Source: CAZEQL01 sp964514415 (GTDB lineage: Bacteria > Chloroflexota > Dehalococcoidia > GIF9 > AB-539-J10). From it: 19,791 nt of DNA. Below, piece by piece: positions 12,799 to 19,770 of this stretch. How positions within the stretch are numbered: the first letter of the stretch is position 1; every line of letters begins with the position of its first letter. Under the pieces are notes generated by a model that saw only the letters and a list, made by a program, of their open reading frames with translations, made no database searches and was not told the origin of the DNA. Both the position numbers and the translations under genes were made by a program. The stretch spans positions 1 to 19,791 of the forward strand of contig CAZEQL010000020.1 in the NCBI GenBank assembly GCA_964514415.1. Reading direction: 5' to 3'.

Positions 12799-15186
12799 GT
12801 GGCAAAAATTGAGACCTTACAACTAGCTCGCTTCAGTGTCCGTGGTATCGTTCAAGGAGTCGGATTCAGACCCTTTGTTTACAGCCTGGCTATTAGACAC
12901 AATTTGAGAGGATGGGTATGCAACACTTCCGAGGATGTCAAGATTGAACTGGAGGGGGAAGCAGAGGCTATCAAACAGTTTAAGCTAGAACTACAAACAA
13001 AAGCTCCACCTCTAAGCCACATCGAAGACATAACTACTAGCTATTATCCACCTGTTGGTTATAAAGGCTTTGAAATTCGCGATAGCATTACTGAAAAGGG
13101 GCAATATCAGCTTATTTCTCCTGATATTGCTACTTGCCAAGCTTGCTTAAGCGAACTGTTAAATCCCACTGACCGCCGTTATCGCTATCCCTTTACTAAC
13201 TGCACCAACTGCGGACCACGCTTTACCATAATTGAGGATATGCCCTATGATCGTCCTAAAACAACTATGCGCTATTTCCAAATGTGTCCTCAATGTCAAG
13301 CCGAATATGACAATCCCTTGGACCGCCGTTTTCATGCCCAGCCCAATGCTTGTTCTAAATGTGGTCCCAAGGTTGAGCTGGTTGATAACCAAGGCAACCC
13401 CGTCTGTCATTCTAAGTGGAGCGAAGAGTCAGATGCTATAGCCAAGGCTAGCCAGCTCTTAAAAGAAGGAAAAATCATTGCTATTAAAGGCTTGGGAGGA
13501 TTCCTCTTAGCTTGTGATGCTACTAGCGAACCCGCAGTTAGAACCCTGCGCCAGAGGAAAAACCGCTCATCCAAGCCGTTTGCCATTATGGTAACCAATG
13601 TGGACGAAGTTAAGAAGCACTGCTATGTCTCCCCAGAGGAGGAGAACTTACTCACCTCCCCCCAAAGTCCTATCGTACTCATGAAGTGGAAAAAGAAATC
13701 ATCTATATCTCAAAAGGTGGCTCCGAATTTAGCCTACTTGGGGGTTATGCTCCCTTATACACCCTTACACCACATCTTGCTCAGAGATACAGGACTGCCT
13801 CTAGTGATGACCAGCGGCAACCTTAGTGAAGAACCTATTGCCAGGGACAACGATGAAGCTTTAAGAAGGCTATCGGGAATTGCCGATTATTTCCTGCTCC
13901 ACAATCGGGATATTTATTCTCGCTATGATGACAGCGTGGCCGTAGTGGAAAGAGGAACCAGCCAGCTAGTGAGGCGAGCTCGCAGTTATGCTCCCTACCC
14001 TATTCAACTTACATTCAAGGCTAAACAGGTGCTTGGCTGTGGTGCTGAAATGAAAAATAGCTTTTGCCTAACCAGAGATAATTACGCCTTCTTAAGTCAG
14101 CATATCGGCGACATGGAGAATATGGAAACTTTAGAACACTTTGACAGCACTATCTCTTTGTATAAAAGGCTATTTCGCATCGAGCCCGAGATTATTGCTC
14201 ACGACTTCCATCCTGATTACCTTAGCACCAAATATGCTCAGGAGCTAGAAAGGTCAGGCGTAAGGCTCGTTCCCGTACAGCATCACCACGCCCATATTGT
14301 TAGCTGTATGGCAGACAATAAAGTAAAATCCCCAGTTATTGGAGTGGCTCTCGATGGCACAGGAATGGGTAGCGACGGACATATCTGGGGAGGGGAATTC
14401 TTGGTGACAGACTATCGCAGTTTCAACAGGGTAGGACATCTGGAATACTTACCCTTACCAGGAGGAGATGCAGCTATCAAAAAACCCTACCGCATTGCCA
14501 TAGGTTATATTCTCAGCTTACTAGGAGAAAATATCCTAAATCAAGAACTGGCTTTCCTGAACCAAATAAATGTGACTGAAGTCGAAATCATCAAGCGCCA
14601 GGTGGAAAGAAAAATAAACTCACCACTGACTTCGAGCATGGGACGCTTATTTGATGCCATATCAGCCCTGATAGGCATAAGAGGTGAAATAGATTATGAG
14701 GGGCAAGCTGCTATAGAGCTAGAAATGGCAGCTTATTCCTGCTATTGCGAGGGGCGAAGCCCCGAAGCAAACTCAGGGAGAGATTCCTCGTTTACGCTCG
14801 GAACAAGCTCCGCAATCTCCGATATTAAGGAAAACTACCCATACAGCATAGCTAAGAATAAGGAAATAAAAGTTGTGCAGCTAAGCAATTTGCTATCAGC
14901 TATAATTGGAGACTTAAAGCAAGGCATCTCCAAAGAAAAAATCTCGGTTAAATTTCACAACACTATAGCTCAAATGACCAACGATATGTGCCAACTGATA
15001 GCCAGCGAGACAGGAATCACACAAGTAGCATTAAGCGGTGGCGTCTTCCAAAACCGACTATTGCTTAAGAAGACGGTTAACTTGCTTGAAACCAGTGGTT
15101 TCCAAGTATTTACACACCGACAAGTCCCCTGCAATGATGGCGGCGTCTCCCTGGGGCAAGCAGTTATCGCCAGTTTCACCCCATAA
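12799..15186 (+). CDS. hypF: carbamoyltransferase HypF (CN ligand synthesis) with repeat-derived insertions
   Basis: HypF converts carbamoyl phosphate and ATP to a carbamoyl-adenylate and transfers the group to the C-terminal Cys of HypE, making the CN ligands of the NiFe site. Seen in order: acylphosphatase domain (VRGIVQGVGFRPF, residues 14-26); two zinc fingers (C113/116/135/138 and C163/166/185/188, with NC..CGPR); a YrdC-like domain (from about 215, AIKGLGGFLLACD); and a Kae1-like domain with HHHAH (495-499), DGTGMGSDG and a final SGGVFQNR. Start is GTG 12799. At 795 aa it is longer than usual. Two segments look repeat-derived: residues 203-211 between zinc fingers and YrdC domain, and 649-673 in a Kae1-domain loop. 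The frame and all motifs are intact, so it is probably functional. Confidence 0.95.
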   Translation: MAKIETLQLARFSVRGIVQGVGFRPFVYSLAIRHNLRGWVCNTSEDVKIELEGEAEAIKQFKLELQTKAPPLSHIEDITTSYYPPVGYKGFEIRDSITEKGQYQLISPDIATCQACLSELLNPTDRRYRYPFTNCTNCGPRFTIIEDMPYDRPKTTMRYFQMCPQCQAEYDNPLDRRFHAQPNACSKCGPKVELVDNQGNPVCHSKWSEESDAIAKASQLLKEGKIIAIKGLGGFLLACDATSEPAVRTLRQRKNRSSKPFAIMVTNVDEVKKHCYVSPEEENLLTSPQSPIVLMKWKKKSSISQKVAPNLAYLGVMLPYTPLHHILLRDTGLPLVMTSGNLSEEPIARDNDEALRRLSGIADYFLLHNRDIYSRYDDSVAVVERGTSQLVRRARSYAPYPIQLTFKAKQVLGCGAEMKNSFCLTRDNYAFLSQHIGDMENMETLEHFDSTISLYKRLFRIEPEIIAHDFHPDYLSTKYAQELERSGVRLVPVQHHHAHIVSCMADNKVKSPVIGVALDGTGMGSDGHIWGGEFLVTDYRSFNRVGHLEYLPLPGGDAAIKKPYRIAIGYILSLLGENILNQELAFLNQINVTEVEIIKRQVERKINSPLTSSMGRLFDAISALIGIRGEIDYEGQAAIELEMAAYSCYCEGRSPEANSGRDSSFTLGTSSAISDIKENYPYSIAKNKEIKVVQLSNLLSAIIGDLKQGISKEKISVKFHNTIAQMTNDMCQLIASETGITQVALSGGVFQNRLLLKKTVNLLETSGFQVFTHRQVPCNDGGVSLGQAVIASFTP
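13405..13430 (+). repeat. dispersed repeat unit inside hypF (copy 1)
   Basis: TGTCATTCTAAG followed by TGGAGCGAAGAGTC has the layout of the common TGTCATT..GAGCGAAG.. dispersed repeats and resembles the unit at 12155-12180 (shared TGTCATT, GGAGCGAAG). It is read in frame as CHSKWSEES (HypF residues 203-211), in a linker between the zinc-finger and YrdC-like domains where family members vary. Identification rests on resemblance; no second full copy is in the window. Confidence 0.55.
14744..14816 (+). repeat. palindromic repeat element inserted in frame in hypF (copy 2)
   Basis: A 73-bp unit begins ATTGCGAGG and ends CTCCGCAAT, so the termini ATTGCG and CGCAAT are inverted repeats. Near its left end GGGGC-GAA-GCCCC (14751-14763) forms a perfect 5-bp hairpin, and GAAGCAA follows. 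This is the layout of short non-autonomous palindromic elements. It is translated as part of HypF (residues about 649-673, rich in S, G, R and T) in a loop between conserved Kae1-domain motifs, without breaking the frame. Confidence 0.7.
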
Positions 15187-15234
15187 GCTCCAAAAATGAT
15201 AGGTGGCTGACCCAAGCTGTAGCCCAGCGCTATG

Positions 15235-15250
15235 CTATTTTATTAAATAG
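15235..15250. promoter_or_regulatory. AT-rich inverted repeat before the MFS gene
   Basis: CTATTT (15235-15240) and AAATAG (15245-15250) are a perfect 6-bp inverted repeat with a TATT loop, ending 4 bp before the MFS start codon. It could be an operator or a weak stem covering the translation start. No T-run follows, so it is not a factor-independent terminator for hypF. Short AT-rich palindromes also occur by chance. Confidence 0.25.
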
Positions 15251-15254
15251 TGCG

Positions 15255-16526
15255 ATGATAACACGAAGTAGAAAGAAACTGTTTTATGGTTGGTGGATTG
15301 TAGCTGCTGCATGGGTGTTGATGTTTCTCGCCTACGGCGTAAGGTACTCTTTTGGTATTTATTTAGAGCCGCTATGCCTTGACTTCGGCTGGACAACAGC
15401 GACGGTCTCAGGATTTTTCTCCATTTACATGGTAATTTACTCTTTGGGAGCACTTGCCATGGGCACATTGACTGACAAATATGGCCCCAGGTTGATTTGC
15501 AGCATCGGCGCTTTGCTCATAGGAATAGGACTCATATCCACAATATGGATTCAATCTCTATGGCAACTTTATCTCAGCTTGGGTTTTCTCGTTGGCATGG
15601 GTGCTAGCGCAATGTATACACCAGTCAATGCTACAGTAAGCAAATTCTTTACTAAGAGGAGAAGCTTTGCCCTGGGGATAGCCATGACTGGTATGAGCTT
15701 TGGACCATTTGTTATGGCGCCAATATCACATTACCTCATTACTTCCTACGGCTGGACAAACTCATTCATTTTGACTGGCATAATGAGTTTAGTTCTTGGC
15801 ATCCCTGTCGCAGCGATTATCATGCGACGTTCCCCAGAAGATATCGGACTTTCACCCGATGGTAAACAAGCTGAACTGCAAGAGCCAAAACCACATCAAA
15901 GTAATGAACAAATTCAACCTGAGGAGTTAACGTTAAGAGGAGCACTTAAGAATCACTTTTTTTGGGCAATAGTTGCTGCCTACTTTTTGTTCGCTGGGCC
16001 AGCCATGGCCATAATGTTCCATCTCCCCCACCTTGCTACAAGCATAGGAATAAGTAGCGACATCGCCTCAATGGCTATAGGTATCGTAGGTTTAGCAGGT
16101 ATAGGTGGGAGGTTAGGATTTGGCGCTCTAGGCGACAAAAAAGGGAACAATAATGTGCTTATCGCCACCTCTATCGGTCGGGGTCTCATGATTTTCTGCC
16201 TGCTATGGGTGACAAGTAAAACTACACTACTAATCTGGGCAGCACTTTATGGGCTTATTTATAGTGGCATGGCACCAAACCTTGTTGGATTGCTGGCAGA
16301 GTTATTCGGAGTAAGAAATTTGGCTTCTATCCTTGGAGCACTAACTATTGCAGCAGGAATTGGTGGAGCTTTAGGGCCATGGTTTGCCGGCTATATGTTT
16401 GATATTCAGGGAAGTTATAACACAGTCGTGATTATATTCGGTGCTTGTTTTCTTTTAACAACCTTGTGTTTCGTATTTATTAAAGTTAGAAAACAGCGTT
16501 TGCTTCCTCAGCAACAAAGCCAATAA
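15255..16526 (+). CDS. MFS transporter, monocarboxylate/OFA-like
   Basis: Twelve-helix major facilitator of 423 aa. Seen: an N-terminal FYGWWIVAAAWVLMFLAYGVRYSFG segment typical in part of monocarboxylate/oxalate-formate antiporter-like MFS proteins (residues 10-14 FYGWW), the MFS loop 2-3 motif GTLTDKYGPR (70-79), its half-repeat GALGDKKGNN in the second half, and a hydrophilic central loop (about 198-222). The ATG at 15255 has no clear ribosome binding site. It sits between hypF and hypC, on the same strand, interrupting the hyp genes. The place suggests export or import of a small carboxylate used by the hydrogenase-linked pathway, but the substrate cannot be read from the sequence and it may be unrelated. 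Confidence 0.85.
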   Translation: MITRSRKKLFYGWWIVAAAWVLMFLAYGVRYSFGIYLEPLCLDFGWTTATVSGFFSIYMVIYSLGALAMGTLTDKYGPRLICSIGALLIGIGLISTIWIQSLWQLYLSLGFLVGMGASAMYTPVNATVSKFFTKRRSFALGIAMTGMSFGPFVMAPISHYLITSYGWTNSFILTGIMSLVLGIPVAAIIMRRSPEDIGLSPDGKQAELQEPKPHQSNEQIQPEELTLRGALKNHFFWAIVAAYFLFAGPAMAIMFHLPHLATSIGISSDIASMAIGIVGLAGIGGRLGFGALGDKKGNNNVLIATSIGRGLMIFCLLWVTSKTTLLIWAALYGLIYSGMAPNLVGLLAELFGVRNLASILGALTIAAGIGGALGPWFAGYMFDIQGSYNTVVIIFGACFLLTTLCFVFIKVRKQRLLPQQQSQ

Positions 16527-16544
16527 AACCACCAGGACTTTCGT

Positions 16545-16573
16545 TTGTGTTACAGGGAAACTTGGGCTAAAAT
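16545..16573 (+). promoter_or_regulatory. possible near-leaderless promoter of hypCDE
   Basis: TTGTGT (16545-16550) and TAAAAT (16568-16573) are separated by exactly 17 bp. The expected start of transcription, near 16580, lies only about three bases before the hypC ATG at 16583, so the transcript would be almost leaderless. The -35 matches consensus at three positions and the -10 at five of six. Confidence 0.35.
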
Positions 16574-16582
16574 GGACAGGCT

Positions 16583-16810
16583 ATGTGCTTAGCAATACCG
16601 GTGAGGATTATCTCTATAGAAGGAGATGAGGCAGAAGCAGAAATTGGCGGGGTGCAGCGCCTGATTAGTATTGCCCTTGCTCCGAAGGTGAAGGTGGGGG
16701 ATTATGTACTGCTCCACACAGGCTATGCCATAGGCGTTATAGATGAAGCTGAAGCCAGGGAGACCTTGAGCCTCTTAGAAGAGATAGCAAGTCTCAGTGA
16801 AATTCATTGA
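16583..16810 (+). CDS. hypC: hydrogenase maturation chaperone HypC
   Basis: Small chaperone that, with HypD, carries the Fe(CN)2CO unit and delivers it to the hydrogenase large subunit. Seen: the defining N-terminus MCLAIP with Cys2, which is exposed after Met removal and binds iron; a GGVQRLISIALAP segment and a GDYVLLHTGYAIGVID segment, both typical; 75 aa. The hypD gene starts inside its end (14-bp overlap from GTG 16797), so the two are coupled. Confidence 0.95.
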   Translation: MCLAIPVRIISIEGDEAEAEIGGVQRLISIALAPKVKVGDYVLLHTGYAIGVIDEAEARETLSLLEEIASLSEIH

Positions 16811-17906
16811 TGAGTACCAAAATAGCGAGCTAGCTAAGAGACTAGCAGAAAAAATCGCTAATTGCTCCACCAAAACAATCAGGTTGATGGAGTTCTGCGG
16901 CGGACATACCCACGCCATAATGAAATACGGGATTCGCCAGCTCGTGCCCAAAACTATAGAGATGCTGTCCGGCCCGGGGTGCCCCGTATGCGTCACGGCA
17001 ATCAGCGATTTAGACAAAGCCATAGCCTTAGCCCACCTGCCCGAAGTCATCATCACCACCTTCGGCGATATGATGAGAGTCCCTGGCAGCTATTCCAGCT
17101 TACAACGAGCAAAAGCTGAGGGAGCAGATGTGCGAATAGTCTATTCCACTATAGACGCCATAGAGATAGCCAAAGCCAATCCCCAAAAATCGGTCATCTT
17201 TATCGGCATTGGCTTCGAGACCACAGCACCAACCATAGCCGCCTCCATACTCAAGGCACAGCAGGAGAAAACAGAAAATTTCTACGTTCTATCCCTGAAC
17301 AAGCTGACTCCACCGGTAATGAAAACACTGCTCGATTTGGGCGAAGTCAAGCTGGATGGCATCATTTGTCCCGGACACGTCAGCGTCATAATTGGTTCCC
17401 ACCCCTACGAATTTATTCCTAAGAATCACGGGGTAGCCTGTGTCGTCTCAGGATTTGAGCCCCTGGATATTTTGTTGTGTATAGATAAACTGGTGCAGCA
17501 GATTGAGAGCCATGAGCCAAAAGTAGAGATAGCCTACGCGCGTGGAGTAAAGTCAGAGGGAAATAAGAAAGCTTTGCAACTGATGGAAGAGGTTTTTGAA
17601 GTTGATAAAGCTAATTGGCGAGGGATTGGATGGGTGTCTCAAAGTGGGTTGAAGATAAGAAGAAAATATGGACATTTTGATGCTGCTACGGCTTTTTCGG
17701 GAGCGCTTCAGTTTGCTCTCACTGACAACCCACCCAAAGAGCCTAAGGGATGCCGATGTGGAGATATAATTCGTGGTGCAGCCACGCCGCCTGAGTGCAA
17801 GCTATTTGCAAAGGTTTGCACCCCAGAAAGACCTGTAGGTCCTTGCATGGTCTCCAGTGAAGGTGCTTGCGCCGCCTATTATCAATACGGAGCATACTAT
17901 GAGTGA
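16797..17906 (+). CDS. hypD: hydrogenase maturation factor HypD
   Basis: Fe-S scaffold on which the Fe(CN)2CO centre is assembled together with HypC and HypE. Seen: CGGHTH (C34), GPGCPVC (C62, C65), FGDMMRVPG, FIGIGFETTAP, CPGHVS and the C-terminal cysteine-rich region (CRCGD...PPECKLF...C...GPCMVS) that binds a 4Fe-4S cluster. Length 369 aa is normal. The start is GTG 16797, within the last codons of hypC; no better start gives the conserved N-terminus. Its end overlaps the hypE start by 8 bp. Confidence 0.96.
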   Translation: MKFIDEYQNSELAKRLAEKIANCSTKTIRLMEFCGGHTHAIMKYGIRQLVPKTIEMLSGPGCPVCVTAISDLDKAIALAHLPEVIITTFGDMMRVPGSYSSLQRAKAEGADVRIVYSTIDAIEIAKANPQKSVIFIGIGFETTAPTIAASILKAQQEKTENFYVLSLNKLTPPVMKTLLDLGEVKLDGIICPGHVSVIIGSHPYEFIPKNHGVACVVSGFEPLDILLCIDKLVQQIESHEPKVEIAYARGVKSEGNKKALQLMEEVFEVDKANWRGIGWVSQSGLKIRRKYGHFDAATAFSGALQFALTDNPPKEPKGCRCGDIIRGAATPPECKLFAKVCTPERPVGPCMVSSEGACAAYYQYGAYYE

Positions 17907-18903
17907 CACCATCCTCTTAGCTCATGGCAGCGGTGGCAAATTAAGCCACGAGTTAATGGAGAAGGAATTCCTTCCTTTCCTGACCAATCCCATGTTAAAC
18001 AAATTGGATGACTCAGCTATTTTCGAAGCCAATGGGCGATTGGCTTTCACCACTGATAGCTATGTAGTCAATCCTATTTTCTTCCACGGTGGAGATATAG
18101 GCAAGCTGGCTGTATGCGGCACAATAAATGACCTGTCCATGAGCGGAGCCAGTCCTCTGTATTTAAGCCTATCCATGATTATTGAGGAGGGTTTGTCTAT
18201 AAATGAACTTAAACGCATAGTCCAGTCAATAAAGGCAGCCACCCAGGAAGCTGAGATAGATATAATCACCGGAGATACCAAGGTGGTGAATCAAGGGCAG
18301 GCTGATAAGCTATTCATCAATACCTCAGGAATAGGCGTCATCCCCCACGGAGTTGATATTTCCGGAGCCAACGCCAGGGTTGGAGATAAAATTATCTTAA
18401 GTGGCACTATTGGTGACCACGGCATAGCCATAATGAGCCAGCGCGAGGGACTTAAGTTCTCCGTGCCCGTAGAAAGCGACTGCGCCCCGCTTAACAAATT
18501 AGTGGCTCAGATGCTGGAAGCCTCATTAAATATTCACTGCCTGCGCGACCCCACCCGCGGTGGACTAGCCACCACCCTTAACGAATTTGCCAGACAATCG
18601 GGTGTTGGCATCACGATAGAGGAAGACAAGATACCGGTAAAAGAGGGAGTCAGGGCTGCTTGCGAACTTCTGGGCTTCGACCCTATTTATGTCGCCAATG
18701 AGGGTAAGGTAGTAGTCATAGTGGAAGCCAACGATGCCAATAAGGTCCTGGCTAAAATGAAGCAAAATATCTATGGAAAGGACGCAGCCATCATCGGTGA
18801 AGCAACTAACGCTCGTGTGGGCAGGGTAATAATGAAAACAAAGTTGGGTCCCTCTCGTATTATTGACATGCTTTCTGGAGAGCTATTGCCACGGATATGC
18901 TGA
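17899..18903 (+). CDS. hypE: hydrogenase maturation factor HypE
   Basis: HypE dehydrates the carbamoyl group placed on its C-terminal cysteine by HypF, giving the thiocyanate donor of the CN ligands. Seen: AHGSGGK near the N-terminus, the PurM/SelD-like ATP-binding segments (LDDSAIF, TTDSYVV, GTINDLSMSGA), a GDTKVV segment, DPTRGGLATTLNE, and the expected C-terminal Cys334 in PRIC. The ATG at 17899 is chosen: it gives 334 aa with the family N-terminus and overlaps hypD by 8 bp. A 14-codon longer reading from 17857 would lie inside hypD and adds nothing conserved. Confidence 0.96.
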   Translation: MSDTILLAHGSGGKLSHELMEKEFLPFLTNPMLNKLDDSAIFEANGRLAFTTDSYVVNPIFFHGGDIGKLAVCGTINDLSMSGASPLYLSLSMIIEEGLSINELKRIVQSIKAATQEAEIDIITGDTKVVNQGQADKLFINTSGIGVIPHGVDISGANARVGDKIILSGTIGDHGIAIMSQREGLKFSVPVESDCAPLNKLVAQMLEASLNIHCLRDPTRGGLATTLNEFARQSGVGITIEEDKIPVKEGVRAACELLGFDPIYVANEGKVVVIVEANDANKVLAKMKQNIYGKDAAIIGEATNARVGRVIMKTKLGPSRIIDMLSGELLPRIC

Positions 18904-19008
18904 AAAACAAATCAGCAGAAGATTGTTATCCTGGGATAGACGTTTTACTCCTCTGAGACGAAGGAATTGGGGTTCATTCAGTGAAAGAAATAAGTGAGAC
19001 TACATGAG

Positions 19009-19368
19009 ATGACTTCCATCGGCATTGATATTGTAGAAATAGAGCGCATCGAATCAGCAATCAATCAATGGAATAAACGCTTTCTAAATCGAATTTATAC
19101 TCAAGCTGAGCTCAATTTTTACCAGGATAGTGTTCCTTCCTTAGCTGCTCGATTTGCTGCTAAGGAAGCAGTAATGAAAGTCTTAGGCACTGGCGCCAAA
19201 GGTGTCACCTGGAGGGAAATCGAAATTCTGGCTGATGATGTCGGCAAACCGCTGGTGAATCTTTATGGCCAGGCTAAAAGCAAAGCCGTGGAGCTAAACC
19301 TGAGCGAATTCTCCATCAGCCTCTCCGATACCAGACAATACGCCGTGGCTGTAGCTATAGGTTCTTGA
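19009..19368 (+). CDS. acpS: holo-[acyl-carrier-protein] synthase AcpS
   Basis: Transfers 4'-phosphopantetheine from CoA to apo-ACP, activating it for fatty acid synthesis. Seen: IGIDIVEIERI at the N-terminus, containing the metal-binding Asp, and AARFAAKEAVMKVLGTG, containing the catalytic Glu-Ala-Lys region; HSD-like SISLSDTRQYAVAVAI near the end; 119 aa from ATG 19009, the usual size. A GTG at 18994 would add five residues. It lies 105 bp after hypE on the same strand. It is a housekeeping gene with no known link to hydrogenase, so it marks the end of the hydrogenase region. Confidence 0.93.
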   Translation: MTSIGIDIVEIERIESAINQWNKRFLNRIYTQAELNFYQDSVPSLAARFAAKEAVMKVLGTGAKGVTWREIEILADDVGKPLVNLYGQAKSKAVELNLSEFSISLSDTRQYAVAVAIGS

Positions 19369-19392
19369 GTACAATGGCAAAGTATGAACTAG

Positions 19393-19527
19393 TTCAGAGA
19401 TAGACGGTGGACACTTCAAGAAGTAGCAACAAAGCGTTTTGAAGAGGCTCTAGACCCACAAGCACTGAAGATTTCAGTTAACCCCGAAATGAAAAAACGC
19501 CGGAAAAGGCAATCGGAATGGATATGA
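19393..19527 (+). pseudogene. possible remnant of a small coding region
   Basis: After a TAG at 19390-19392 the frame stays open for 44 codons and ends at TGA 19525-19527. The translation has a protein-like composition (RRWTLQEVA near the start, a basic KKRRKRQ tail) but there is no start codon in a sensible place. In another frame ATG 19375 reads nine residues (MAKYELVQR) and stops at TAG 19402, so a frameshifted gene end is conceivable. No family is recognised, and it may simply be non-coding. Confidence 0.2.
19491..19515 (-). terminator. weak minus-strand terminator behind the half-tRNA
   Basis: Read on the minus strand, GCC-TTTTCC-GGC (19510-19499) is followed by GTTTTTTC. The stem core is only three G-C pairs and can be extended by a wobble and an A-U pair around one mismatch. 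It lies about 10-15 bases past the 3' end of the tRNA remnant, where a tRNA terminator would be expected. Confidence 0.3.
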
Positions 19528-19568
19528 ACCGCCAGGGACTCGAACCCTGAACCGGCTGATTAAGAGTC
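19525..19568 (-). pseudogene. 3' half of a tRNA-Lys(CTT), without a matching 5' half
   Basis: On the minus strand the 44 bases from 19568 to 19525 match the 3' half of a bacterial tRNA-Lys: anticodon loop CTCTTAA with anticodon CTT (19564-19562), 3' anticodon strand TCAGC, variable loop, a perfect T-arm (CAGGG-TTCGAGT-CCCTG, 19549-19533), the 3' acceptor strand GCGGTTC and discriminator A. CCA is not encoded. The 5' side does not complete it: no GAACCGC acceptor strand is found upstream, and the bases before the anticodon loop (TGCGA) pair with TCAGC at only two positions. It is therefore unlikely to be a working tRNA. Half-tRNAs of this form are typical attachment-site scars left by integrases. 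Confidence 0.65.
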
Positions 19569-19728
19569 GCAAGCGAACTATACCACCCGATGCTCCCAGA
19601 TACAAATAAGTGCTGTTTTGTTGAGAGGGAATATTCATTTTATATTTGGGGTGGCATCTGGTGCTGCGGCATGTCAGGCAATTTGTTAGCAAAATGGCAC
19701 TATCTCAGAAAGGGGTCATCACCGAATG

Positions 19729-19770
19729 AAGTCTCAAAAAGAAACAGCCTCTCCACTAAGGAGAGGCTGT
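19729..19770 (-). terminator. strong factor-independent terminator, minus strand
   Basis: ACAGCCTCTCC (19744-19754) and GGAGAGGCTGT (19760-19770) form a perfect 11-bp stem with the loop ACTAA. On the minus strand the stem is followed by TTTCTTTTTG (19743-19734), a good U-tract; on the plus strand no T-run follows. It should end a minus-strand transcript entering from beyond the right edge, so a convergent gene is expected there. Confidence 0.8.

Noticed and set aside
19525..19597. Complete tRNA-Lys gene on the minus strand
   Set aside because: A 73-base span fits numerically, but the acceptor strands do not pair, the D-arm does not form, and only two of five anticodon-stem pairs exist; only the 3' half is tRNA-like.
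19474..19692. 72-codon minus-strand open frame across the tRNA region
   Set aside because: It runs through the tRNA-Lys 3' half and has the RVRVPGG-type translation that tRNA sequence gives by chance.
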